Positions 23,160 to 34,719 of a stretch of DNA of 64,000 nt are shown one piece after another (position 1 is the first letter of the stretch; each line of letters begins with the position of its first letter). The position numbers and the translations under genes are program-made. Source of the DNA: Craterostigma plantagineum (taxonomy: Eukaryota; Streptophyta; Magnoliopsida; Lamiales; Linderniaceae). The stretch lies in NCBI GenBank assembly GCA_027422505.1, contig JAPQWV010000332.1:248001-312000 (forward strand). Reading direction: 5' to 3'. The notes under the pieces were generated by a model. That model had not been told where the DNA came from, ran no database searches, and saw nothing but the letters and a program-made list of their open reading frames with translations.

Positions 23160-23420
23160 ATATAGCGCGGGTCCAAGCTCTAGTACACGGGACCCAAGCT
23201 CTTGTGCACGGGACCCAAGCTCCTGTGCGCGGGACCCAAGCTCTTATGCGTGGGTCCCATGATCTAATGGCCGGCACTAATGTGCGGGGACCATGCACTG
23301 ATGTGCGGGTCCCGTGAATTTAAGTGCGGGTCCCTTGAATTTATTCGCCTCACTAATGTGGGGTCCCATGATGTAACGCGCGGGTTGCCTGCTTTCAAGC
23401 AGGGTCCCCGGATCAACTGG
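23160..23420. repeat. GGGACCC tandem array near the right end of MULE-1
   Basis: Four near-identical units of about 22 bp (CGGGACCCAAGCTCTTGTGC type) at 23166-23245, then looser GCGGGTCCC units to 23420, ending in GCTTTCAAGCAGGGTCCCCGG. Confidence 0.9.
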
Positions 23421-23661
23421 AAGTAAAAACAATGAACATGTTCGGCCTTCCAAACCGGAATTTCGAAGCTTTGAGAACCCATTGAAAGGGTTTAGGACTG
23501 AGAGTTACAAATTTAGATGGTTATATTCAAAATACGACCCGAAAAAATACTTACACTGAAGCGTGTGGTTCGAATCTTTCGTTCGCCGAGGACTTTCCAG
23601 TGTTCCTTCGCCTGTGAAGAAGCTGATATGAGGTCGGGGTATTTTTCTTAAGGACAATGAT

Positions 23662-23703
23662 GAAGAAGAAGAAGAAGAAGAAGAAGAAGAAGAAGAAGAA
23701 GAA
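23662..23703. repeat. (GAA)n microsatellite
   Basis: About fourteen GAA units, 230 bp inside the right end of MULE-1. Confidence 0.95.
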
Positions 23704-23869
23704 TTAGGTGAGGTGGAATGAATGCTTTCTGCCGCAAAATGGACGTGCAGCTTTTAATTCATTTTAGGCGTTGTTGTATTATATTTTTGTTTTTCTTATT
23801 TTTTTATTAATATTAAGGGATTATAAGAAGATGATTAAGTATTAATTAAAAATAGTGCTATTGACCAAA

Positions 23870-23945
23870 AAATAAGTCAAGAGTGCTATTTTTTTTAAAA
23901 CTTGACCACGTCAAAGGCTATTTTTTAAAAAGACCCGTTAGGGAA
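23870..23945. repeat. Right terminal inverted repeat and TSD of MULE-1
   Basis: Imperfect TIR ending at 23936 and TSD GTTAGGGAA at 23937-23945, matching 14785-14793 exactly. Confidence 0.85.
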
Positions 23946-24050
23946 AACCCTAAACCGAACGGTGCGATTTTAGCCGTAATTACGCCTGGGCTTAGATTTT
24001 TTTCTGTACTTAATTTAATTTCTAATTTTCTCTTACCATAATACTCTAAA

Positions 24051-24703
24051 AGCATCTCCAATTAGCATAAAAATACAGTCAACTTTACAGAATAATACAG
24101 TTACTATAGTGTTTTTACTCGAACCCGTAAATTCTATTTTCTACACTAATTTTTACTCCAACCCATTAACTCTATTTTTACACAAAAAAGTTAAATTCAT
24201 ATTTTTTACTATTATAATTGATTTATTAAACTTTACATTATAATGATTTTGTGTAAAGTTATAAATTATAAACTTTACGTTAAACTTTACACGAATTAAT
24301 TATAAAATCGGCATATTATTTACTTGCAACTTTATTAAATAAAATAAAAATATCAACAATATATATAGAAAAATTTAATATTATTTTGAATTCTATTATT
24401 ATAAAAATATCAAATATTACACATATTATTTAAAAAATGTATTAGTTAAAATGTAAATAAATGGACACTGCAACTCTATATTTGTGTTGAAAATTGTGTG
24501 AACTGTAGATATAGAGTATCTCTGCTCATCAACACAAATTTTGTGTTAAATATAGAGTCCCATTGGAGTAAACACGTACTCTATTTTTCTGTTTTATAGA
24601 GTATCCCTGCTCAGCAACACAAATTTTGTGTTAAATATAGAGTCCCATTGGAATAAATACGTTATTTTTCTGTTTTATACAAAAATGAAGTATCCATGGA
24701 GAG
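24051..24703. mobile_element. hAT-type MITE with 8-bp TSD
   Basis: Flanked by perfect 8-bp duplications ACTCTAAA (24043-24050 and 24704-24711), the size typical of hAT elements. Left end AGCATCTCCAATT and right end CCATGGAGAG form a weak inverted repeat of the common plant GCATCTCCA type. The interior is AT-rich, non-coding, and contains an 85-bp direct duplication (about 24510-24594 and 24597-24679). Confidence 0.8.
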
Positions 24704-24792
24704 ACTCTAAATATAATTATATCTTGGTGTATCTTAATCATAATGATATTTTCATAACAACTTTTTACTTTATTCCTCTTCTTTTACTTTTA

Positions 24793-24822
24793 CTAGCTTA
24801 GCGTCGCCGCACGTTGTGCGGC
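24793..24822 (-). mobile_element. Helitron 3' terminus (element extends rightwards)
   Basis: On the minus strand the sequence reads GCCGCACAACGTGCGGC (a 7-bp stem, 24806-24822) followed by GACGCTAAGCTAG and a host T (24792). Hairpin plus CTAG next to T is the diagnostic Helitron 3' end. The 5' TC end, somewhere to the right, could not be placed; the exon-like fragments at 25195-25246 and 25882-26003 may lie within it. Confidence 0.72.
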
Positions 24823-25194
24823 CACGAAGACATTACGACCCATGAAGATATCATAGAAAGGGATAGAGAAATGCATTTAACATTTAATATGTCTTTCAGA
24901 GCGAAGATTGAATAAACCTCTACTGAGTAACAATGTACGGACACATGAAACCTCGGTCTTAAAAAGGGTTGTCATCGGAAAAGAGTATTCCAGAACAAAA
25001 CATTATATACTTTAAGACTAGTGAATAAGTATAACAACTTTGACCCTGGGTCCTCTAGCATATCGCCTTCCGACTTCACATTTCTAGTGAAATTCTAACT
25101 TCTATATAGCCTCTAAACAGGGAATCGAGTCCTGCAATTTATTAACGGTTCAGCAGAGTCCCTAAAGATGAAGATAATCCTCAAACAGATGATA

Positions 25195-25246
25195 TCACTG
25201 CAGGGTTTGCTTGCAGCCTTGATCATACTTCTCGAGCATGTCTAAT
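25195..25246 (-). other. Exon-like fragment, unknown gene
   Basis: After an AG acceptor (25247-25248) the minus strand reads LDMLEKYDQGCKQTLQ then stop. It is short and looks like the end of a coding exon, possibly captured by the Helitron. No family recognised. Confidence 0.25.
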
Positions 25247-25881
25247 CTGACATAAACATAATCGAAGAATAAGATGAAACTTGTAGAGTTCGTCCTTTAA
25301 AGTGAAGGCGAAAAAATTCCATCCTCTAAAGCATCAAATTATGTACTTTCAAACAATCATATAAGTTTTTCTTCACTATGACACATATTCCACTTCACAA
25401 TGTCCAGTATTGGCACCAAGAAAATTGACAGTAGACACAAACATTATCAACCTTCAGCAAGATAAAAGCTGAGAAAAGATGGAGTCCGTCACGTCATCAC
25501 AACTCTACAAAGAGTATCCTCCAACAAGCATTAGCAATTGCTGCACCAATCCCTATCATTTCAAACTCCATGTGGTCTTTTGTAGGCCTAATTACTTTGG
25601 TTTTAATTTTGACGAAATTCATTCAGCCACACAATATTGTCCCTACTCTTACATATTCATACTATAATGAACATTCTCAGTCTTTATCTACCCAGGGAAG
25701 GCCACAAGAAAAAAATTCGAAACTCGAATAGAAGAAACTTCATCTATAGCTCAATTTTTTTTAGAATCCCATTAGAACGAACATACACGATCTGGAGCAT
25801 CGAAATTGCATTGAGCACCCGTTTGAAGCTCAAAGCGCGATGATAGATTACCGTTTTGAGAAGTCCGGTACATCTCAAAGT

Positions 25882-26003
25882 TTATGAGCTTCCGGTCTTG
25901 GGACGACGAATTCTCTGATTCTGAGCTCTCAAACGGTTGCTTCTTTTCCTGCTAAACATAGTACGTGGAATAGGAGCGATTGGAATTAGGAATTCATTGT
26001 AAC
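25882..26003 (-). other. Exon-like fragment, unknown gene
   Basis: After an AG acceptor (26004-26005) the minus strand reads YNEFLIPIAPIPRTMFSRKR then SNRLRAQNQRIRRPKTGSS and a TAA stop at 25882-25884. The composition (basic, Pro-containing) looks like a real protein C-terminus. A second frame here is also open to 25772, so coding status is uncertain. It may be a captured gene fragment or an unrecognised short gene. Confidence 0.3.
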
Positions 26004-26284
26004 CTACACTACAGCTGCGGATACACATCGAGTGTTTCTACCATGTTCTCCAGAATTATTTAGTTACAATATTGCCCATTAACTGACCGGTTACCGGTAG
26101 GAAACTGGCGATTAAATGGTAGCTTCACTGTTCTACATTAGTAATAGATTTATAATTGAGCTCGTCAACTGTTACTACCTTAAAGAACTAGAAATCCAAC
26201 CCATTACTTTAGTTCAAGCATGAGTCATGAGTTGCATATTCTCTCTCCGGTCACTACCTCACACTTCTTCAAATTTTTACCGAT

Positions 26285-29200
26285 CTATAAGGGTGTTTGG
26301 TTCAAAGAATAGAGTAAGGAAAGGAAAAGAAATGGACAAAGAAAATCATTTTTTATGTTTGGTTGATTAGATAAATAGACCGGGAAAAGAAAAAGAAAAT
26401 TTAAGTTTATAGCAAAAACCATGGAAAATGAAGGAAAAGCTAGTAGAAATCGTTTTCTCTCTAGTTTTCTTTTCCTCACCGTTTTCCACGATCCAAACAC
26501 AGCCTTAGTGAATGATGAAAAAGAGAAAGAGCATCGCATTACGGACTGTTTGATGAAAGAACGACCTCCACATCTGCGTCACAAGTATTACAATAAATAC
26601 GTAAAAACATGATAATGCACCTACACAACTGTTATAAACTGAAATACTAAAGAAAGAAAAAACGAAGACGTACGAATATTCCAGATTAATGTTCATGAAT
26701 CGGCGATTTTCCTTGCTCTGTGTTAATGTCACGGAACCTTCTATTATCTGATCTTGCTCCACATCAGTCGGTTCGTACAAGTATACGAGCGTCTGCATAT
26801 TTTTCAAATTACCAAAAACATATGCGATGCTCATTTAATGGTAAGATTATAGTAGGGTTTATGGGGCAAAAGTACCTGCTGCCAATGTGTTGGAGGATCC
26901 TCAGGTGCTGTGGATAGGACCAGAGAAGATTCGCTGGGATTGGCTCGTTTCCTCGTTTGAGTTTGTTCATCGGAGGGTAATTGCAACTTTTTGTAGGTGG
27001 TCGGCGAGCCAAACTCCACATCGAACCAAAATGCAAATCCATGAAATGGTGCTGTATAGATCAATTCAAAGAAGAAGGTTTCACCACAGTGTATGATTAC
27101 AGTACACGCGATCGAACAAGAACAAACCTACGAGACAAACACAGAAATGCTTGATATAGCATAGAGAGATGGGGAGATTTCTAACCTCGCATCATTGATT
27201 GAAACCTAAATCTGGTCGAAACAGTCTCGAGCTCATGAAGTTTGATCTTGCGACAGTCGATATGCTTCACCTGTTGCAGGAGTTAAAGCTTCAGCGCATT
27301 ATCCCATCATCTTTCAGAACAGAACGCTAATCAAGAACAGTAGTAATTTTTATTTTCTTTTGAAATGGATTAGTCGGTCACTGATGGGTGCTGTAGCTGT
27401 GCATTCATCAAGAAGGGATGTGTGTACATAAGGAACTTACCACATGCGGCCATGTCAAGACATTTTCGCCATTGATCATCTCGACAGAAGGTTCTTCAAA
27501 CGCACACTGTTTTGCTAGTGGTATCATCGCGGACACTGCATAAAAACAGAGTCCAACACTATGAGGAAGGTAAAAATTCTGGCATCTCAAGTCACAGCGA
27601 AAGAGAATAGGCAGATAAGCTTGAAGATATCACTTGGAAATAGCAGTTCACGCTCAACATTTTGTGCTGAAACCCTCAACTTCCTCGTATAATGTTATAT
27701 GTTGGTGTCTCAACTATCTCACAATTAAAGAAATGAGGTAAGTTTGCTACACCAAATTTTCGGACAGTAGTATAATGATACACTTACTATCAATTCCATA
27801 GACATCACGCCAGAAATCAATGCTTGCACTGTATCTGTCTGGGTGAGAAATAGGTGCCATATACAACTGTGAAATACACAAAAGATGAAAAAATTTCAGC
27901 TGAGTGGTGAATGTAACTTCCCATGGCCACACCCAGTGGCATGACCGTTGGTACGACATCTAAAAAAGGGTGGGTGTGTAGAGAGAGAGAGAGAGGGGGA
28001 GAGTGGGAGAAGATAGAGGGAGAGAGAAGGAAAGAGCCACCGTTGCATGCGTAGGAAGAATAAGGCCTCCAGGTTTCAACCAGCGCTCCCTGGCAGTAAT
28101 AACGCTTCCCAGCATGCTCTAGAGTAAGTCATGAAAGGGATTCCATTTGAGACAGAAACACAAAAAACCATCTCAAACAGAAAGGGCCGTGCACACCACA
28201 TAAAAGAAACAAGGGTGAATTATAAGATTAGATACCAGTGGTCACCTCATAAAGTAGCATGTAACCCATCCATTCAGAAACTATGACATCTACCTCCTCT
28301 TCAATTTCAACATCCTGGAAAGACAGATAAAAGCAACTGATGGTAGTTTACTCCACATAATTGAGACGATTAAATGGTAGATAAAGGAAGTAAAAGGCAT
28401 GCTCAGTATCCCAAGTCCATTATCAAATTTCTACCAATACAAAAAGACCTGTTTTTCCTAATAAGCAAGCTACTTTAGTCCATTTAGTACAGCCAACTAC
28501 GATAAATTCCACGAGTGTCCTCCAAAAAGCATAAAAATGGTTGAGAAAGTTAAGTTTAAACAGGGTTAAAAGCAAGAAAAAGCGAAGTCAGTTCCAACTA
28601 CTCCCAGAATATCTTTTCTAACTAGATTTCACCTCAAAGGCTTCTTGCGTAGTTGCATATTGGGCACCGCATGTGCCAGTTGCTAGTAAATTACGAGGAT
28701 AGGTTATTGAGAGGACATATAATAAAATTTGGTAAAATGTCCCACCTCAATCCGTCCATGCAGCACAATGATTCTGTTAGATAAGTTGTTTGCCTTGACT
28801 ACTTCATTTGCCTTGCAAAACAAAACAGGATGATCCATAAGAACTAAAATAAGCAGTAAATTAGTCAAAATACAGATCAATGCATAATCAAATAGAACAC
28901 TCAAATTGGTTGCCATTCTGTCGTGGTTTATTCTAAGTTTCTAAACACTGCATTAATAATAATTAAACTGTCCGATTTTTCGAGAACTACACTAAGTTGC
29001 AGAATAGGACAAGTTGGTGATTCAAGTTCCAAAAATGTAAACGCCGTTTGCATGCCACTGCATCAATAAAACAAGTTTATGAAGACCCATAAAGATCAAT
29101 TTCTCACATTTAACGTTGAATAACTAACGTCGAAATAAGGAACATGGTAATCGATGGAAGCACATGATGCATGATATGCTTCTATCAACATTATACCAAA

Positions 29201-30572
29201 CCGAAGTACCTTAATTGCAATGTCACTGGCATCGACTGCGTATACCTGTTAACAGCAGATGTCATAAAGTAATCTGGTGGTCTTTTAAAAAAAAATGTAA
29301 GCATCCAAAATGAGTGCGCAATCATAGAAACTAATGTTAATGAAATTAGAAGTTTCAGAGTAATCAATCAGCAGATCTATAAAAAACATCACTATATCAC
29401 TATATTTGCTAGAAAAAACCTATCTAGACCATACGGCAAAAGTCCCCAACCGAACATAGATACGCATAATCAACTGTAAGAGCATCTTACCCGTCTAGCC
29501 CCAGCCTGAGCACAAAAGATAGAAAGGATACCAGAGCCACACCCAACATCTACTACGACCTGAATAAATTTTTTGCAACAGACAAATTTACAAAAATTTC
29601 TCAAAATTAAATGTAAGTGCACAAGAGTTGACATGGCCAAATGTAAAAGAGAGAGCAAGATCATCTTTTAAGATCTCGTTCGACCTCATCATGTCGTTAT
29701 CCAGCATTGTTGTAGTTCCTATTGGCCTGTACGATGAATTGGATTTCCCCGTGTTCGAGTTTCGACTCAACTAAACTCACTAACATGACCAACATTAAAC
29801 AAAATCAGACTCTGAATTGCAGTTCCAAATGACTAAACATACTCAAAACACTCCAATCCAACTTCTCTAGACAGTCCAATCATCTATGTCATCACGAATA
29901 TTAACAGTGAATTTAAAAGAATAAACACTTCAACATAACTAGGATGCAGATACACAAGCATACATGTCAGTACTGATCAAAAGTCTATAGGAACACATTC
30001 ACAAACACGTGCAGCAAAAGATATAGCGGATAGAGGATGCAGCAATACGTGAGAATACTTACTTTTCCAGAAATAAGATCTTGGTGTTGAAAAATTGCAT
30101 TTCTGTATGCGTCAGTCCTCACGCTATCCTGCACAAATAAATGCAAATCCCATGCTAGTTTCATCAAGGAACTGAAAAACATAAAGAAAAAAGAAGGCAA
30201 AAACACACTATCAAAAGTGGGTGAAATTTTGTTCATGCTCGATCGGATTGAAATTCCATCGACGGAACTCATTTTTTTCCCCTTGAGCTCGACTAAAATC
30301 AAACCACAACCCAAGCACATTCCGCCCACTCAAATCCGAACAATATGAAGCCACTGATTATCAATCGCGTACACCACCTTGATCATCTCTTCGTGAATGC
30401 CTAGGTGCGAGTACGCGTTGAAGTACGCGACGTCGAAGTCCGTGCGAGGGTTAGCATCCTCCACTCTCTCCTCCTCAAAAACCCTACGATTGGTGTCCAC
30501 GTGCTGGCCGCGTCCGCGGCTGCCTCGGCATCCACGGCGGCCGCTTCCGTTGCTTCCACCACAATCGCCCAT
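26285..30572 (-). CDS. PRMT6: Protein arginine methyltransferase, PRMT6 type, thirteen exons
   Basis: Exons: 30572-30378, 30128-30063, 29559-29491, 29245-29210, 28811-28746, 28314-28246, 28118-28041, 27866-27788, 27535-27441, 27270-27186, 27051-26876, 26792-26674, 26573-26285; all GT/AG and in phase, 473 residues. A Gly/Arg-rich N-terminus is followed by DVAYFNAYSHLGIHEEMIK, the AdoMet motif I VVVDVGCGSGILSIFCAQAG (from residue 88), post-I VYAVDAS, the double-E loop SEWMGYMLLYESML (E158, E167), LKPGGLILP, and the THW loop near 334-336. It should transfer methyl groups from AdoMet to arginines of nuclear proteins such as histones; the subtype is by resemblance to Arabidopsis PRMT6. After VMR (residue 391) the frame runs on through a MITE for about 72 codons, an abnormal tail. 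Confidence 0.92.
26291..26504. mobile_element. MITE inserted in the last PRMT6 exon
   Basis: 214 bp between GGGTGTTTGG (left) and CCAAACACAGCC (right), an imperfect inverted repeat, flanked by TAA (26288-26290) and TTA (26505-26507). Length, ends and lack of coding relatives fit a short TIR-type MITE; the superfamily is not clear because the flanking trinucleotides differ. Confidence 0.7.
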
Positions 30573-31066
30573 CGGTTGGTACGATTGATTTCCACTCAGT
30601 TCTGAAGAGAGCAGAAAATCTCCAATTTCGAATTCTCGTCATACATCAGGGACAGCATTGTAATTACCCAACTTACACGGTATTTTAAGCAGGCTGCGTT
30701 TAGTTCATGCTATAAGCCCGTATAAGAAATAAGAATGATTTTAGGGGTTCAACACTTAAATACCTACATTAATAAAATTTATACAGTTCAGTCTCTAGTC
30801 AGATGAATTTTTAAACTAGGTACCTAGTTGAATTTTGTTTTACTGATAGGTACCTAACTGACGGATTTACCCCTACTGAAACTGCTTATTTACATCTTTT
30901 ACCTGCTTTTCTTATTTCATGTTCGTTCCTCCATTTAAAAAAAAAAACGCACATAGTCGCACCAAATCGCGCGATTCCTTGGCAGATCGACCCGGGTGTT
31001 TTTGGCTTCAGAGTCTACGTCGTCACTCCAGTCGTTCGTCGAAGTATTAGCTTCTGAAATCGATTG

Positions 31067-31948
31067 GTAAGTCTTTCACAGTATTACCGTAAAGTGCGAG
31101 GATTTCGTCACAAGTAGGGTTTTTTGTGCGCGTTTTTGGAATGCGCGTGATTTGTTGGTCGATTACGCTTTTTTTTTTTGCGTGCATTTCGTCGTGGCTG
31201 CTTCATTTGGGATTTTTTTGGAATGGGTCGATTTTTGTTTTTTCGAATGGGGTCATTTTATTGTGGTACTATATTGTAACTGCATTTGGTACCGTCTGTT
31301 TCGGCATTTTAGTACCCCTTGTGTGAATAAAATGGTACTACTTGGCAAAAGTGTTCGAATGGGGTCAATTTTTTTGGTACTACATTATCACTGCATTAGG
31401 TCCTCTCTGTTTAGGAAATTTGGTACCCCTTATGCGCGTAAAATGGTAATGCTTGTTGACATTGGTTTTATCGACTGGGGTCAATTTGTTTTGGTACTAC
31501 ATTATCCATGATTTTGGTACCCTATGTTAGGGTAAATTGGTACCCCTTGTGTGAACAAAATAGTACTGCTTGTTAACAGTGGGTTTTTCGAAAATGGGGT
31601 TAATTTTTTTTTGGTACGACATTGTCACTGAATTTGGTACACTATGTTTTGCAAATTGGTACCCCTTTTGTGAATAAAATGGTAATACTTGTTAGTGGTT
31701 ACCTTGAAATGGGGTCAATCTGTTTTGGTACTACATTATGACTGAATTTGGTACCCTCTGTGTTGGAAAACTGGTACTCCTTGTGTGAATAAAATGGTAC
31801 TGCTTGTTAGCAGTGGGTTTTCCGAAAATGGTGTCAATTTTTTTGGTACTGCATTATCGATGCATTTGGTACCCTCTGTTTGGTCAAATTGGTACCCCTT
31901 GTGTGAATAAAATGGTACTGCTTGTTAACAGTTTTGCTTTTTTTGCAG
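31067..31948 (+). repeat. GGTACC tandem array within the 5' intron of the Ulp1-type gene
   Basis: A donor at 31067 (GATTG|GTAAGT) and an acceptor at 31947-31948 (TTTTGCAG) frame an intron just before the ATG at 31951. From about 31249 to 31935 it holds six units of about 115 bp: GGGGTCAATTTTTTTGGTAC - TGCATTTGGTACCCTCTGTT - AATTGGTACCCCTTGTGTGA - AATGGTACTGCTTGTTA. Each unit has about four GGTAC motifs. Confidence 0.9.
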
Positions 31949-34580
31949 AAATGCCTCCGCGGAAGGGATTTGAGCTGTCTTCCAGGTGCCATCCTACGCT
32001 CTTTCGATCTACCATTAGCAATTTGAAGGTTAGGATGACCCCTGATCAAAAAGAAGCTATACGAAGGTTTCCGTTTCATTTTTTTTAGATATGCCTAAGA
32101 TGTCGCATTCGTTTGCTCGAATCATGGCATTGATAAAGCGTTATAGTGTAGAGGCGAACACTTTTAGGTTGGGGAGAATACGAATGTGGTATTCTCCCCA
32201 CAGGAATTTAGTGTTGTAATGGCATTGCATAACGTTGGACAGCCCGTGGACCTAAATTCGAAGATGAAATCGAAAACCGTTGAACGGCTTTTCGGTAAGA
32301 AAAATGGCAATGTAACCCGTAAAAAAATCTTAGAGTTGTTGAATGAGTTTGTCGGAAAGCTTGGGAGGGAGAACACGGATGAGTTCCTCAGGTTGTTTGT
32401 ACTTTTCTTGTTTAACTCTGTATTATTCCCGATGGGGAATTCGAAAAACCCAAAGTTTGTGAATGCGTACGTCGACGATGTCGACATGATGGGGGAGTAC
32501 GCATGGGGAAGGGCGGTACACGATTTTTTGGTGGCCGAGATAAAGCAAATGGCTGCGAATTCGATGCGGAGCGACTCGTCCAGCCTAATGATGAATGGGT
32601 GCACTATTGGGCTGATGGTAATACTCCATTACGTTGTGAGTTTTCCTTTTTGATTATGCGTTTATTGATGAATATAATGCTTTGGCGTCTTTCAGATTTG
32701 GGTGTATGAGCACGTGCCCTCGTTGGCGCAGAAGCGGGAGATATACATGTTTCCCAGAATGTTCAATTGGGAAGAGAGTAGAGTTCCGAATGACGTAGCC
32801 GCTGCGGAGGCTGAATTGGCTGCAATTGCATCTGTCGTCCCAATATACCCAACAAAGAAGGAAGTGAAGTTCGTGCATCCGATAAATTTGCTGCCAGAGG
32901 TATAAAATTCCCTACTTTTTTAGGTATTATTTGCTTTGTTTGTAACTGTTTAATGAATTATGTGTGGTTAAGGTTGATGTGGGAGTTGGCGGATCTCAAT
33001 TAGAGTGGAATGCTCATGTGGAGAGGTTGGAAGCCGAGTTGAGATTGAAGGGCGAGGTTATAAGAGATCTACAGTCAAGTGGTGGGACGTCAAAGGTTGA
33101 TACATCCAACGAGGAGGCGAGGGTCATGGAAGAGGCTGAGGATATGCCCGAGCAGACGGTTCATAGCGACGGTGAGAAGGCCGGGGAGGACATGGTTGAG
33201 GATAGGGATTTGAATATGGGTCACAATGACCGTGAGGATATGCCCAAGGAGATGGCTCATAGCGACGGGGAGAAGGCCGAGGAGGACAAGGTTGAGGATA
33301 GGGATGGGGATCAGGCGGAGGATGAGGTTAGTGAAGAAGTAGCACAAGAGGATGATGAGGAGGATAAGGGTGCGGAGGATCAGGCCGAGGAGGATAAGGG
33401 TGCGGAGGATCAGGCCGAGGAGGATAAGGCCGCGGAGTCTCAGGCTGAGGAGGTTAAGGCCTCGTCGATTGCTCGAACGGTGCGAGGCCGAAACGATCGT
33501 AAAAAACGGCGAAATTCGGCTTTTCTCACACCAGATTCAAGTCCTCAGCGGCCACAGAAGAAGGGTAAGGCAAAAAACAAAGCTGTTGTGGTTGATGTCG
33601 AGGCCGCCGAGTCTGAGCGAGAGCCGTCGGTTGCATACTGCTCCAAGTACGCGAATAGACTGGACTATGCTGCCCGGCTCGAGATCCATGCGGAGCAGCG
33701 TCAGTGCATCGACGCGTACCTTAAATCGAAGAAGCTTAGGTACCTTTTCTTCGATGTTTCGATGGTTTTCATTTGATTACTTTTTAAATGTGCGATTAAT
33801 ACTTATGCAGCGACGTCGTTTGGCAAAGCGACATTGCCGCCGTCGATGCACAAGGATTCTATATGCTGCTCTTCCGGGATTTGCTTAAGTCAAATGTTAT
33901 CGACGCTTTCATCGTGACACGGCGGTCCGCGGGGATCTCCGGGAGACCAAGCGTCTTTGTGTTCCCAAGTTTCGTGCAGGTCGACTACTGGACAAAGATA
34001 CAGAAGGCGTCAAGAAAGAGGAAGGCGGAAGCTAATCAGCTAGAGAGGTTCGTCGAGGAGATGGCGGGGAGTAGTCGGGCATGGCTAGAGCGGCTTGATG
34101 GCCATCCATTGACTGAATTGTCATACGTGTTGACGCCTGTGAATACAGGTAACCACTGGGGAGTGCTCGTCTACAAGGTGATTGAGAGAAAGTTCTACGT
34201 GCGGGATCCGATGGCCTCGCATAAGATGACCTGGGCCGCTAGAGCCTTCGTAAGTTTTAACATTGGGCATATTTCGTCGATTATGTTCGGGTATGCGTTA
34301 ATGTCGTTTTTAATTTGTGCAGGCTGATTTCCTGACGAAGTATTGGTCTGCGAAGTACGATTATCAATGTAGGAAGACCGTGGATCCTGAGTACAACAGG
34401 CCCCAATTTGGCGAAGTGGACTGCGGTGTGCACGCATGTTTGACCATAGAGGAGTACGTTGTCGACACCCCAGAGTTCGAGAAGTATGGCAAGGAAGTCA
34501 GCATGGATGTCTATCGTGCTACTATGGCTGCTCGCATTTTACGTGACGAGCGTAGTTGTATGTTAGATCTTTTTCACTAA
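31949..34580 (+). pseudogene. MULE-2 Ulp1-type (C48) cysteine protease gene, frameshifted in its first coding exon
   Basis: Coding exons: 31949-32617 (ATG at 31951), 32696-32899, 32973-33739, 33811-34249, 34323-34580. Exon 1 has two frame breaks (near 32085 and 32170) around a DUF1985-like core (SHSFARIMALIKRYSVEANT, VVFSPQEFSVVMALHNVGQP). Later exons are in phase. Exon 3 is an acidic repeat region (EDKGAEDQAE) followed by a basic stretch. Exons 4-5 carry the protease: H in NTGNHWGVL (34153-34155), D in YVRDPMA (34205-34207), Q and C in PQFGEVDCGVHAC (Cys 34432-34434), the H-D-Q-C set of SUMO-protease-like C48 enzymes. The end is YRATMAARILRDERSCMLDL. In this MULE group the protease is element cargo; what it cleaves is unknown. 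Confidence 0.85.
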
Positions 34581-34719
34581 TTATCTGGGATATGCTGTCA
34601 GACTCTTTGGAGACTCTTGTTTAGTTTGGTTAACTTAGTTTGAGTTGGGAATGGGACTGTCTGGAGACCTTTTGTTGCCAAGTGTGTGCTGTGTTGTGTT
34701 GTTCTATGACTGTCCGTAA

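Larger units (their letters stand above)
14794..23936. mobile_element. MULE-1: Ulp1/DUF1985-type Mutator-like element, 9.1 kb
   Basis: Bounded by a perfect 9-bp duplication GTTAGGGAA (14785-14793 and 23937-23945), the size expected for Mutator-like transposons. The ends are degenerate inverted repeats: the left end (GGTTTTTTAAGTAAGCC, then AGTTGGTCATCTTTTAAAA) aligns with the reverse complement of the right end (GGTCTTTTTAAAAAATAGCC, then TGGTCAAGTTTTAAAA). Inside: a DUF1985 cargo gene (+), a transposase (+), a nested MITE, a second DUF1985 cargo gene in inverted orientation (-), a short acidic open exon (-), and five GGGWCCC-palindrome arrays. Transposase and both cargo genes carry disabling mutations, so this copy is not autonomous now. 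Confidence 0.88.

Noticed and set aside
23160..23420. CRISPR-like look of evenly spaced 22-bp GGGACCC units
   Set aside because: Eukaryotic genome, no unique spacers between identical repeats, and the array is part of a DNA transposon.
31126..31511. Plus-strand frames resembling membrane segments
   Set aside because: They are the T-rich GGTACC tandem units read as protein; the segment is best explained as a 5' intron.
33352..33888. 178-codon Arg-rich frame
   Set aside because: Shadow of the acidic repeat exon of the Ulp1-type gene in another frame.
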